A stretch of DNA of 64,000 bases, taken from NCBI GenBank assembly GCA_022447545.1, contig JAKVBI010000028.1:17126-81125 (forward strand), written 5' to 3'. The stretch comes from Myxococcota bacterium (lineage in GTDB: Bacteria > Myxococcota_A > UBA9160 > SMWR01). A model generated the notes under the pieces. It did not search any database. It had not been told where the DNA came from and saw only the letters and a program-made list of their open reading frames with translations. Position numbers and translations under genes: made by a program. This document shows, piece after piece, positions 42,900 to 51,234 of the stretch (its first letter is position 1; each line of letters starts with the position of its first letter).

Positions 42900-43724
42900 A
42901 TGCCAACCATGCAGTTCCGACCCCTCCATGAGAGTTTTGGAGCCGAGGTGCTCGACTTCGATGTGAGGTCACTTGCGCGCCCCGAGCAAATGGAAGCACT
43001 CGAGCGCGCCTTCGATGCTCATCACCTTTTGTTGTTTCGTGCAGGGGGGCCGATTCCGCCGGATCGCCAGGTGGAGATGACGGGTTGGTTCGGGCCTGTC
43101 ACCGATGATTCCGGTGAAGGAAGGGGCTGGTCTACGCTGACCAACGCAGAGGCTTCTGGCCAGATTCGTCTGCCGTTTCACTCCGACTTCACCTACACCT
43201 ACTCACCGATCCAAGGTATCAGTCTTCAAGCGATGGAGATTCCTCCAGGCGGGGCGACGACGGCCTTCGCGAGCGGAGTGCGGGGCTGGGCCACTCTGCC
43301 GTTCGATCGACGCGAATCCCTTGGGAACATGAGAGTTCGGCATTCCCACCGATCGTCCATCACGCCCGAGTTGCCGGATTTCGTGGCCCACCACCCACTT
43401 TGTCTCGAGCATCCGCGCACTGGAGTTCCGGTTCTTTTTGTGACGGAATTCCATTCCGATCTGATCGAAGGCCTCGAATCGGATGAGAGCCACCAGGTTC
43501 TCGAAGAGTTGTTCGCTCATCTTTATCGACCCGAGAATGTCTATTTGCACCATTGGAAACTCTACGATCTCCTCATTTGGGACAACCTGGCGCTCCAACA
43601 CTCTCGGCAAAGGGAAACGGCCATGTCCGATGGTGCACGTTCGTTCCAGCGCGTTTCACTCAACGACCGGACTTACTCTGAATTGATCGATCAGGCTCGA
43701 AATATAGAAACACGCTCGATATGA
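42900..43724 (+). CDS. TauD/TfdA-family Fe(II)/2-oxoglutarate dioxygenase
   Basis: 275 residues from ATG 42900; ATG 42909 is the alternative with better spacing to GAGG at 42894. Iron ligands are His94 and Asp96 in LPFHSDFTYT and the distal His in WDNLALQHSRQ, with the 2-oxoglutarate arginine shortly after (RSFQRVSL). Family members cleave taurine, 2,4-D or alkyl sulfates through hydroxylation; the substrate here is not evident. Its TGA overlaps the ATG of the amidohydrolase gene (ATGA at 43721-43724), so the two are translationally coupled and should act on the same compound. Confidence 0.9.
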   Translation: MPTMQFRPLHESFGAEVLDFDVRSLARPEQMEALERAFDAHHLLLFRAGGPIPPDRQVEMTGWFGPVTDDSGEGRGWSTLTNAEASGQIRLPFHSDFTYTYSPIQGISLQAMEIPPGGATTAFASGVRGWATLPFDRRESLGNMRVRHSHRSSITPELPDFVAHHPLCLEHPRTGVPVLFVTEFHSDLIEGLESDESHQVLEELFAHLYRPENVYLHHWKLYDLLIWDNLALQHSRQRETAMSDGARSFQRVSLNDRTYSELIDQARNIETRSI

Positions 43725-44959
43725 CGAGTAGAACTCAGAGACTGCTCGTCGTTTCTGCCGATTGCCACGCCGGGCCTTCGGACATGTGGGGTTATCGAGA
43801 TTATGTAGAAGCGCGGAACCTTGGTGACTTCGACGAGTACTGCCGAGCCATTGACGAGTACGATGACGTGCGTCGACTCGGTGATGGCCATGGGGGTGGG
43901 GCGCCTGCGCACTCTCACGAGCTGGAAGCGGGCCTGTGGGATGCTGCGATCCGAAGCCGATACCTTGATTCCGAAGGACTGGCGGGCGAGGTGGTATTTG
44001 CGCAGGGGTCGGTGCCTTTCGGGCGCTACCCCGCAGTGGCGGGTCCGCAGGCGCGTCTCGCTTACGAGGCGACGCCAGAGTTGCGTGATGCTGGGCCGGC
44101 TATCTACAACCGATGGCTCGCTGATCTGTGTGCGACCGAACCAGGTCGGAGAGCAGGGGTTGCCATGCTGCCAATACGAGACCCGATCAGAGCGGCGGCT
44201 GAGGTCGAGAATGCTCGAGCAAGTGGTTTGTTCGGGGGGATCGCTTTGCCGCCGGTGAGCGATGATTTTCCGAAGTACAACGACCCCTGCTATGAAGATT
44301 TATGGCGTGCCTGTGAAATGCACGACATGCCGATCAATCTCCACGGCGGCGCCAACATGTATTACGGGGAAGGGCCCGAGTCGACGGCCCTGATTCTCTC
44401 CGAGACCGACTTCTTCAGCCATCGAGCGCTGTCTTTCATGATCTTTTCCGGGGTGCTCGAGCGCTTTCCTGACTTGCGCGTGGCCATTACCGAGCAGCGA
44501 ACTCACTGGGTCGGGCCCCTTCTCTGGGAACTCGACTCGATCTTCGAATCTCCTCTCGCTGCAGGCGTGCGGGAGATCCTCAGCATGCGCCCGAGCGAAT
44601 ACTTCGCTCGCCAGTGTTTCATTGGCGCCAGCTTCCTGTCGCGACCCGAGTGCGAACGCCGTCATGACATCGGGGTCGATCGAATCATGTGGGGCTCGGA
44701 CTTTCCCCACATGGAGGGTACATGGCCTTGGACGAGCGAGAGCCTACGCTGGACCTTCGAATCGGTGCCCAGCAATGAACTCGGCCAGATGCTCGGGGGC
44801 AATGCTGCGCGCTGCTACACCTTTGATACCGACGCTCTTCGACGGGCCGCTGACCGTGTCGGCCCGTTTCTCGACGATTTGCGCCGGCCCGTTGTGATCC
44901 CCCAGGATGAACGGGCACGGCGTTCGTTCGCATTTCGTCAGAAGGGTCCCTGGTCCTGA
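43721..44959 (+). CDS. Amidohydrolase_2 family metal-dependent hydrolase (2 of 4)
   Basis: 412 residues. LLVVSADCHAGPSDMWGY gives the N-terminal D-x-H metal motif (Asp14, His16). MPINLHGGANMYY holds the barrel His, AFAITEQRTHW-like strand seven follows, and IMWGSDFPHMEGTWPWT carries the final Asp. Full length for PF04909 hydrolases or decarboxylases. Start overlaps the TauD stop by 4 bp, which indicates coupled expression, and a third amidohydrolase follows 84 bp later on the same strand. Likely works on the oxidised product of the TauD enzyme. Confidence 0.92.
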   Translation: MTSRTQRLLVVSADCHAGPSDMWGYRDYVEARNLGDFDEYCRAIDEYDDVRRLGDGHGGGAPAHSHELEAGLWDAAIRSRYLDSEGLAGEVVFAQGSVPFGRYPAVAGPQARLAYEATPELRDAGPAIYNRWLADLCATEPGRRAGVAMLPIRDPIRAAAEVENARASGLFGGIALPPVSDDFPKYNDPCYEDLWRACEMHDMPINLHGGANMYYGEGPESTALILSETDFFSHRALSFMIFSGVLERFPDLRVAITEQRTHWVGPLLWELDSIFESPLAAGVREILSMRPSEYFARQCFIGASFLSRPECERRHDIGVDRIMWGSDFPHMEGTWPWTSESLRWTFESVPSNELGQMLGGNAARCYTFDTDALRRAADRVGPFLDDLRRPVVIPQDERARRSFAFRQKGPWS

Positions 44960-45043
44960 TGTTCTGTGTCGGGAAGGGAACCTCCATTTTTTGAAGACAC
45001 GGATCGAATGATCACATTCCCCTTCCATCCATCTGCTTAGGAG

Positions 45044-45889
45044 ATGACCTTGGAACGACTCGAGCATGACTTCGACGTCATCGATGCTCATCACCACTAT
45101 GGAGACATCCGCGCCCTCGGGGTGGAGTTGAGCCCTGAACTCGCGGAATTGAGTGCCGACGAATATGAACGGCTTGAGCGGGAAGTGCGCCTTCGCGCCA
45201 TGGATGCCCAGGGCGTGCGCCAAGCTGTGATCATGGGGGGGCATTCATATCTGCGTCCGGATGGGATTTCCGATACGCGCCACCTCAATGATCACGTGGC
45301 GTCCTACCGCGACGCAATGCCGGAACGTTTCCCGGCCGCTCTCGGCATCGTGGAACCCCTCTACGGGACACGTGGCCTGCATGAGATCGACCGGATCGCC
45401 AATGAACTGGGCATGGTGGGGGTCTCTTTCCATGTGCGTTTCCAAGGTGTTTCGCTCGACAGTCCCCTGGTCAGTGCGTGTGTCGAACGAATGGCTGTGA
45501 ACGGTCTCGTTCCCTTCATTCACGCTCCGGCCGACTCTCCCGAAAATGCGCTGTGGAAAGTGGAGACTGTCGCCCAGGCCTTTCCCGACTTGACGATGAT
45601 TGTCGTCGACGCGTTCTCGAATTTCGAGCAGACGCGCGAGATCCCATACGTGGCCGACAGAAATCCGAACCTCGTCTTCGACACGAGCCTCAGCTACAGC
45701 TTCGGCTTCATCGAGAGATTCGTCCGGTCGCACGGTTGGGAGCGGGTTGTTTTTGGAACCGACATCTACTCGATGACCCCACGCGGCGGTCACCTTTTGG
45801 CCGAAATCATCTCGTCCAAGCTCGACCGGGAAGTTCGTCAGTCCATTCTTGGAAGCAATCTGCGCAGGATCCTCGGGCTCGATGTTTGA
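45044..45889 (+). CDS. Amidohydrolase_2 family metal-dependent hydrolase (3 of 4)
   Basis: 281 residues. FDVIDAHHHYGDIRALG holds Asp14-x-His16 plus two more His, and VVFGTDIYSMTPRGGH ends with the conserved GTD. It is shorter than its neighbour and closer to the small TIM-barrel hydrolases that act on lactone or amide products. AGGAG directly abuts the ATG at 45044; a TTG at 45050 would have a normal 6-nt spacing and is a real alternative start. It belongs to the TauD-amidohydrolase unit by strand and 84-bp spacing. Confidence 0.9.
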   Translation: MTLERLEHDFDVIDAHHHYGDIRALGVELSPELAELSADEYERLEREVRLRAMDAQGVRQAVIMGGHSYLRPDGISDTRHLNDHVASYRDAMPERFPAALGIVEPLYGTRGLHEIDRIANELGMVGVSFHVRFQGVSLDSPLVSACVERMAVNGLVPFIHAPADSPENALWKVETVAQAFPDLTMIVVDAFSNFEQTREIPYVADRNPNLVFDTSLSYSFGFIERFVRSHGWERVVFGTDIYSMTPRGGHLLAEIISSKLDREVRQSILGSNLRRILGLDV

Positions 45890-45930
45890 TCGATGTGGCT
45901 CGTGCGAGGGAAATGAGAAGCGGTCAAATC

Positions 45931-46128
45931 ATGAGGATCGTGTTCCTGAGTGGTGGGGAGAACCCACCCTCATCCCGAGAGTTCGACTGGCTCCACTATC
46001 GAAATTACGAACGAGCCCCCGTCGATTCAGAAGATGTCGCAGGCCCTGATTTCGAATTGCGTTTCCATCGCGAGGATTGTGAAAGCGTTACCGTGCTTCG
46101 CCCAGGATGCTTCGCCTCGGAAGCCTAG
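45931..46128 (+). CDS. Possible small protein, unrecognised
   Basis: 65 codons from ATG 45931 to TAG 46126-46128, starting MRIVFLSGGENPPSSREFDW. Codon use looks like the neighbouring genes (mostly G or C in third position) and composition is that of a soluble protein with an acidic middle. No family is recognised and no ribosome site precedes it. It touches the end of the convergent methyltransferase gene by 4 bp. It may be a genuine small gene or a fragment of a larger lost one. Confidence 0.35.
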   Translation: MRIVFLSGGENPPSSREFDWLHYRNYERAPVDSEDVAGPDFELRFHREDCESVTVLRPGCFASEA

Positions 46129-46718
46129 AGGCTGGTTTCGCGCTTTTTCCAGGTATAGACCCGCATGGGAGGGACGTTGCGAAGCTCGAGTTGCGAGCTT
46201 CCGTGTCCGAAGATTTCTCGGCCTAAGGTTTCGACCCGGTCGCGGAATTGGTACGCGACGAAGCGGCCATCGGGTGCCAGGGCGTCGCGTGCGCTGGTCA
46301 AAATGTCGAGGCCGAGCTGACGGGGCATCGTTGAAAAGGGGATCCCGGATAGGATCACGTCGGGTGCAGGTAGGTCGAAAGCGTCGAGCGCTTCCCGGAT
46401 CTGCGAAGCACTTCCCTCCTGAACCATCATCCGAGAATCGCGCAGATGGGAGCGCAGCAGATGGACGAAGTGTGGGTTGATCTCGACTGCAAGCAACTTC
46501 GCATCGGGTTGCAGAGCAGCGAGAAGGGCACGTGTGGTTCCGCCGGTCCCAGGTCCCAACTCGACTACGACCCGAGCACTCTCGAGTTTTGCTCGGCGAA
46601 CGATAAGGCGCTCGAGAAAGCGGGAGCTGGGAATGACAGAACCGACTTCCTTGGGTCGTTTCAGGAAGCCACGGAAGAAGGCGAGGCGGTGTTCGGGGGT
46701 GGACTGAGGAAAAGACAT
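46125..46718 (-). CDS. PmtA-type SAM-dependent methyltransferase
   Basis: 197 residues from ATG 46718 (GGAGG about 12 nt upstream; a GTG at 46754 is the longer alternative). LAFFRGFLKRPKEVGSVIPS is the N-terminal helix typical of bacterial phosphatidylethanolamine N-methyltransferases of the PmtA family. VVELGPGTGGTTRALL is SAM-binding motif I with Glu53-Leu-Gly-Pro-Gly-Thr-Gly. LLAVEINPHFVHLL and the post-motif PDVILSGIPFSTMP follow. It could methylate a phospholipid head group at the inner membrane, though the family also covers rRNA-adenine-dimethylase-like relatives with the same motifs. Confidence 0.82.
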   Translation of the reverse strand: MSFPQSTPEHRLAFFRGFLKRPKEVGSVIPSSRFLERLIVRRAKLESARVVVELGPGTGGTTRALLAALQPDAKLLAVEINPHFVHLLRSHLRDSRMMVQEGSASQIREALDAFDLPAPDVILSGIPFSTMPRQLGLDILTSARDALAPDGRFVAYQFRDRVETLGREIFGHGSSQLELRNVPPMRVYTWKKRETSL

Positions 46719-47091
46719 GAGAGAAGGGGGCCTCCGAATGATTGGACTTGTCACTCGCCTGGTATTGGCGAGGGTTCGACGATGGTTGGAAAGGGGGTGA
46801 GCGGAGCGGATTCTATCGCTTTGGTCGCAGTCGTCCCGTGGTGGGGTTCCCCCGGTCGAAACCGTGATCGATCGATCATCCGCCGTTCACCCGTTTGAAG
46901 TAGGGGGATCGGGGGAGGTTTGTCTCGGAGGGACGAGGGGTCGGGGTTTCAATCGGGGTCCTGGCACTCTCCGGGATGGCTGCGAGGGTAGGGGTCGAGT
47001 CCATCTGGAACTCGTCCGCCCCGAACGGAGAAGCCGACAGCCTGTGTCTCGAGGCCGTGCACTTGACCCACTCGAACACTGAGGTCAACGA
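46719..47091. other. Divergent intergenic region
   Basis: About 370 bp between the methyltransferase start and the nitroreductase start. It should contain both promoters. A GATCGATCGATC palindrome at 46866-46877 is the only striking sequence. Open frames across the region have no family resemblance or ribosome site. Confidence 0.35.
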
Positions 47092-47729
47092 ATGGAAGAC
47101 AATCCACGATTTTTCGATCTCGTGGGCAATGTTCGTTCCATGCGGCGGCTCAAGCCCGACCCGATCCCGGAATCCCTGTTGATGAAAGTCCTGAACGCGG
47201 GTGTTCAAGCACCATCGGGGATGAACAGCCAACCGTGGGCGTTTCTGGTGCTCCGCCGGTCCGAGGACAAGCATTGGTTCGCCGATCGCTACCGGGATGC
47301 CAGCGAGTCGCGTTTTGGAAATCGTGACAGTCTCACTGAAGGTAACTCACCGATGGCGCGCCAGTTTCGAGTGCTTCAATACCAGATGAATCACATGCAC
47401 GAATTCCCCGTTCTCGTCATGGTCTGTGGGCTGCGCGATTGGGCTTTCAAGGCGCCGGAAAGCGAACGAGTCGGTCTGGCACCGCCCAACTATGGCGCCG
47501 TCTATCCCTGCGTACAGAGCATCCTGATGGCGTGCCGCGGAGTCGGTCTCGGAGCGGCGCTCACGACCATGCACCAGGTCTTCGAAAATGAGTTGATGGA
47601 ACGTTTCAGGATCCGATGGAATACGGTGTCGTAGTCACCATTCCCATTGGCTACCCGATGGGGCGTTTCGGCCCGGTGCGTCGGCGACCCGCCGAAGAGT
47701 TGACTTTCTTTGATCGCTGGGAGCCATGA
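47092..47729 (+). pseudogene. Nitroreductase-family gene with a -1 frameshift near its 3' end
   Basis: The ATG at 47092 has GAGG 6 nt upstream. The first 176 residues are a normal FMN nitroreductase: RSMRRLKPDPIPESLLMKVL, GVQAPSGMNSQPWAFLVLRR, NYGAVYPCVQSILMACRGV, GLGAALTTMHQ. Reading frame 1 ends early (RIRWNTVS) at a TAG at 47632-47634. One base inserted at about 47616-47620 would instead read RIPMEYGVVVTIPIGYPMGR, FGPVRRRPAEELTFFDRWEP and stop at 47727-47729, the standard C-terminus of this family. So the gene is either a recent frameshift or carries a sequencing error. The intact enzyme would reduce nitro or unsaturated compounds with NAD(P)H. Confidence 0.85.
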
Positions 47730-47936
47730 ACCGGATCAGGTCATGGCGATCCGAACGAACTTGATCGAACCTATGGAGTTCCGCTTCGGAGACATCAGTG
47801 CTCACCAACGGCTTCGGATGCGCTGGTGCACACGCCGTTTTCCGAACTGGATACGGCGATCCCCTGTCTTTTTTGCTGGGATGAATTTCGAACGCTCTCG
47901 CGTTCAGGCCCGCATCCGTAGGGGCGGTTTGTGTCT

Positions 47937-48443
47937 CTATTCCGCTGCATCCTCGCCGCGTTCGGAAAGTCGAGTTTTACGATCGTAGTCGCCGAGGACT
48001 GCACTCGTCAGCCCGAAGTCAGTGATTGCGAGAACGACGAGTTCTTCGCTCTCGGAAGTGTTGAAGGTCTGGTGGAAATACCAGCGCGGAACAAATGCAA
48101 CTTGTCCTGCCTCGACGGTGTGGCGGGTATCTCCAACTGCCACCTCTCCTTGGCCCTTGAGAACGACGAAGAGAGACTCATGAGCATGTTTGTGGCGTTC
48201 ATTGTTCGCTCCGGGCTGGATCCGCACGATGCGCGGGTCTATGGCCTGGATCTTCGGAAACATCATCCGCTCTACTGTGAAGTCGATGCTTAGCCGTTGG
48301 TTTCGGTTCGAATAGATTTCCTCGCCCGGCTCAAGAGGGGTGGCGGTGAATCCCTGGTCCGGAGTTTCCGTTGAAAAACCCTTGCGCGAGTAGATGTATG
48401 ACAGCAACGCATCGAGGGCGCTCAATGTTTTCGCGTCAGCCAT
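47937..48443 (-). CDS. Cupin-domain protein
   Basis: 168 residues. The two cupin motifs are clear: HKHAHESLFVVLKGQGEV (His84, His86, His88, Glu89) and VAFVPRWYFHQTFNTSE (Pro119, His124, Asn128), giving a metal-binding beta-barrel. Small cupins serve as dioxygenases, isomerases or sensors. AGGGGAG lies about 10 nt before the ATG. The gene starts 42 bp downstream of the cNMP-diiron fusion gene on the same strand, so the two are most likely one operon, with the cupin handling the same substrate or its product. Confidence 0.88.
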   Translation of the reverse strand: MADAKTLSALDALLSYIYSRKGFSTETPDQGFTATPLEPGEEIYSNRNQRLSIDFTVERMMFPKIQAIDPRIVRIQPGANNERHKHAHESLFVVLKGQGEVAVGDTRHTVEAGQVAFVPRWYFHQTFNTSESEELVVLAITDFGLTSAVLGDYDRKTRLSERGEDAAE

Positions 48444-48485
48444 CGCGATGGGTCTCCCCTGGGAAAATCTTTTGAAACAGCCGTG

Positions 48486-49643
48486 TCATACGACGGCGTC
48501 GGCTTTTTCCGGATCGATTGCTCGTGCGTAGAGCCAATCCCAGAACGCCGATCGGAGGGAAAGTGCTTTGATCATTCCGCGTCTCAATCCGGTGCGTCCT
48601 TCTCGAGTCGTCGCGAAGGTTGCGGCAATCTGTTTCAGCGTTTCCTGATGATGATCGTCCACGAGAGTATGAAGAGGAAAGAAGACCGTGTCTCGGGCAG
48701 ACAAACCCAGGCGAGAAATCGTCGCCACGAAGGGTTTGTAGATCTCGGATACGATGCTCTCAGTCCCGAGACCTACAGCGCCGATTGCCTCGGCTGCGCT
48801 GCCATGGGTTAATAATCCGATGAAGAGTTCTCGCCAGCAGACCACCTGATCGGATTCTTCTTCGGGACTGTGGTCCCGGCCGCCCACGGCATCCTGGAAT
48901 CTCTTAAACAGCAATGGATGGGGGACGCCAACGATCCAATCCGGGTTGATGCCGAAATTCTCGATATTGGCGATGTCTTTTTCTTCGTAGAGACCCGACT
49001 CTTCGGTCAAGTTTTCGAGCAATGCGAATCGGTGTTCATGATTCTCGAGACGACCGATCAGGGTGCTTAAATAACGGGGAAAGTGGTTCGAGTAGCCCGA
49101 ATACTGAGTCGCGAAATCTGCCAGCGCGAAGCGGACGTCCGGCAGATCGCCTTTGGCGAGTGCATGAAGATAGGGATGGTCGACACCACGGCTTTGGAGT
49201 GACGTTCGAGCGAGTTCTGATACGAAGCTCGTTGCATCTCCCTCGAGGTCGTCCCGCCTGCGGTCGCGCAATTCACCGAGTGCCAGCAACATCGCCGCCA
49301 ATTCCTGCGGTTCGCTCGCGAGTTCGGTAAGAAGTTCGCTGCGTTCAATCCGGCGGAGCTGGCCTGGCAGACTCATGACGACGTCGCGGGTCCGAGGTGT
49401 GTTTTCAATGAACGCGAACTCGCCCACGAGATCCCCAGCATAAAGACTGTCGAGAGGCTGGCCCTTGGCGTCAAGCACTTCGACAGCGCCCTCTTCAATC
49501 ATGAAGAGGTGCGACTCGTAGGCGCCCTCTTCGATGACTCGAACGCCCGCCGCGACCTTTTCGAGTTTTCCGAGCATCGAGAGTCGGTTCCGGAGCGCGG
49601 TGTCGATGCCTTGGCGGTTGGCCGGTAACTTTTCGGACATCAT
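48486..49643 (-). CDS. cNMP-binding domain fused to haem-oxygenase-like diiron oxidase (HDO) domain
   Basis: 385 residues. Residues about 15-125 form a CRP-like cyclic-nucleotide-binding domain with ESHLFMIEEGAVEVL and phosphate-cassette AGDLVGEFAFIENTPRTRDV (Gly74, Glu75, Arg84, Thr85). There is no DNA-binding helix-turn-helix. Residues about 150-375 match the iron-containing redox/TENA-HO-like (Haem_oxygenas_2) family. Candidate metal ligands, in order, are Glu214/215 in LTEESG, His242 in GVPHPLLF, Glu295 in GLGTES, His325 in FFPLHTLVDDHHQETL, Asp329/330 and His331/332. This is the expected set for diiron oxidases of the CADD, UndA and BesC type. A cNMP switch on such an oxidase is unusual. 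Its ATG overlaps the stop of the membrane-protein gene by 4 bp. Confidence 0.85.
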   Translation of the reverse strand: MMSEKLPANRQGIDTALRNRLSMLGKLEKVAAGVRVIEEGAYESHLFMIEEGAVEVLDAKGQPLDSLYAGDLVGEFAFIENTPRTRDVVMSLPGQLRRIERSELLTELASEPQELAAMLLALGELRDRRRDDLEGDATSFVSELARTSLQSRGVDHPYLHALAKGDLPDVRFALADFATQYSGYSNHFPRYLSTLIGRLENHEHRFALLENLTEESGLYEEKDIANIENFGINPDWIVGVPHPLLFKRFQDAVGGRDHSPEEESDQVVCWRELFIGLLTHGSAAEAIGAVGLGTESIVSEIYKPFVATISRLGLSARDTVFFPLHTLVDDHHQETLKQIAATFATTREGRTGLRRGMIKALSLRSAFWDWLYARAIDPEKADAVV

Positions 49644-50278
49644 CGGGAGACTCGGGTGGCCTCACGCCAGCTGAGCCCGCACCCAATCAGACCGAAGACG
49701 AGGGCAAGTACCAGACGCGGATCGCCAAGCTGAAACCAAGGGTCGATAGGGAAAGCGATGGTTTTTGCCATAGCGGCTACTTTGAACTCGTGAGAACCAT
49801 GAAAATCCGGATTGGTGGCAATGTCCATCAAGTCGCGCCGGCTGCGGTAGCGCATGCCCGCACCTGTCGTCCATTTCTCCATTCCATCGGCATTCATGAG
49901 ATCCATAGCGGAATTGGCGGCTGTCCCGAAGATGACGGGGTGGCTCGCTCGGGAAAAAAGAGCGGGATACATGAAGCTCATGTATTTCGCCATGACATCG
50001 TCGCTGCTTTCACCGGGTTCGACACCTTCAATTTGGAGGGGTGTCTCGTACATGTCGATGAGATTCACCATCACGAAATCATCGCCGGTGTCGTCTTGCA
50101 AGAATCGACGCAACGCGGATATGGCCTCGGGCGGGGGGGGGTCTGCGCCCGATGTCACAGCGGCGATGTACTGATCGATCTCGTCGTCTCTGAGGGGTCC
50201 GCCAAAGGACGTGTACCAACTGAAGAAAATCGCATAGATGGTGATCAGAGCCGACCAGATCAAACGGGTACGCGTCAT
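49640..50278 (-). CDS. Membrane-anchored protein of unknown function, paralogue of 807-1460
   Basis: 212 residues: an N-terminal helix (LIWSALITIYAIFFSWYTSF), a soluble core with TGDDFVMVNLIDM, EPGESSDDVMAKY, RSRRDLMDIATN and KTIAFPIDPWFQLGDPR, then a hydrophobic C-terminal helix. Both its length and motif order match the protein at 807-1460. Function unknown; the core recalls DUF1330-like ferredoxin folds. The stop overlaps the next gene's ATG (49640-49643), so it is coupled to the cNMP-HDO gene and is the first gene of a three-gene unit. The product may tether or supply substrate to that oxidase at the inner membrane. Confidence 0.88.
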   Translation of the reverse strand: MTRTRLIWSALITIYAIFFSWYTSFGGPLRDDEIDQYIAAVTSGADPPPPEAISALRRFLQDDTGDDFVMVNLIDMYETPLQIEGVEPGESSDDVMAKYMSFMYPALFSRASHPVIFGTAANSAMDLMNADGMEKWTTGAGMRYRSRRDLMDIATNPDFHGSHEFKVAAMAKTIAFPIDPWFQLGDPRLVLALVFGLIGCGLSWREATRVSR

Positions 50279-50471
50279 GGCGACAGATTACGAAAGCTCC
50301 AGATCCATGTCGAAGGGCGAAAATGAGCGTATTTCCACCGGCGCTTCAGACGCCCAGGTCTCGGCGTTTCTGACTCGACGGGTTCGATGACTCGGGAGAT
50401 CCGCCCGGCGCCATTGCTTGGAGTCGAGCGAACTTGAATGAGCTCCCGCAACAGGTTCTGGATCTTGGGGC

Positions 50472-51131
50472 TCAGCCCGAGCGGAAAGAGAGATCCCCGG
50501 CAACGATGGGTGCGTAGCAGGGCAGTTCGTGGATCCGAGTCACATAGGAGGCAATCGTTGGCCACCGCTCGGCGTCGATGCTCTCTCCGGCGATGGCAAA
50601 GTTCACGAACGGACTCGTGAGCGAGATGTCGGCGATCGAGAATTCCCCGCCAACCATGTATTCATCTGTTCCCAGGGAATCGGTCAAGTAGTCGAAGATA
50701 CCGGGCATGACTTCGTTCAATGCCTTGTCGACTGCCGCCTCATTGGTCTCTTGTTTGAATATGGTGGGCTTTACGAACCGCTCGAAGAACACCCCAGCGA
50801 GTGTGACGGTTACCATCGTATCGGCGTATTCTTCGAACCAAAGTGCCCGCGCGCGCTGCCCTGGCTCGGCGGGAAGCAGCGCTGGGCTCGGGTAACGGTG
50901 TTCCAGATAGCTCAGGATTACCGAAGAATCAGGGAGGTTGAGGTCTCCCTCCTCCCAGCAGGGAATTTTCGAGAGTGGGCTTTTTTCGACGAATTCGGGA
51001 GGAGCGCCGAACGGGATCTGCTGTACGTCGTCGTACTCGATGCCCTTGTAGGCCAGTGCAACGCGAACTTTTCGGACAAAGGGAGAAATGTTCGATCCAT
51101 GGAGGACGGGAAGATTGCCGGGTGCATTCAT
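50472..51131 (-). CDS. Glutathione S-transferase
   Basis: 219 residues, AGGAGAG 6 nt before the ATG. The N-terminal thioredoxin-fold half has LHGSNISPFVRKVRVAL (Ser16 probable catalytic residue), SPLSKIPCWEEGDLNLPDSS with the cis-Pro, and the DSS glutathione gamma-Glu binding motif. The C-terminal helical half contains EYMVGGEFSIADISLTSPFV, the N-capping/hydrophobic staple motif. Full length for zeta/theta-type bacterial GSTs. It may detoxify electrophilic intermediates made by the adjacent monooxygenases. It lies 190 bp from the membrane-anchored gene start and 103 bp from the BVMO stop on the same strand. Confidence 0.92.
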   Translation of the reverse strand: MNAPGNLPVLHGSNISPFVRKVRVALAYKGIEYDDVQQIPFGAPPEFVEKSPLSKIPCWEEGDLNLPDSSVILSYLEHRYPSPALLPAEPGQRARALWFEEYADTMVTVTLAGVFFERFVKPTIFKQETNEAAVDKALNEVMPGIFDYLTDSLGTDEYMVGGEFSIADISLTSPFVNFAIAGESIDAERWPTIASYVTRIHELPCYAPIVAGDLSFRSG

Positions 51132-51234
51132 GGATTCTCTCCTGGACCGAGCATGGATCGGTTGCTCGAGAGTCGCTCCCTGGAATTTCAGGCCGGGCCT
51201 CGAGAAGGCGAAACTTCGGATTCGACGTTTGGAG

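Noticed and set aside
46866-46877. GATCGATCGATC palindrome as a regulator operator
   Set aside because: Such short GATC repeats are frequent by chance, no regulator gene is nearby, and no second copy was noticed at a promoter.
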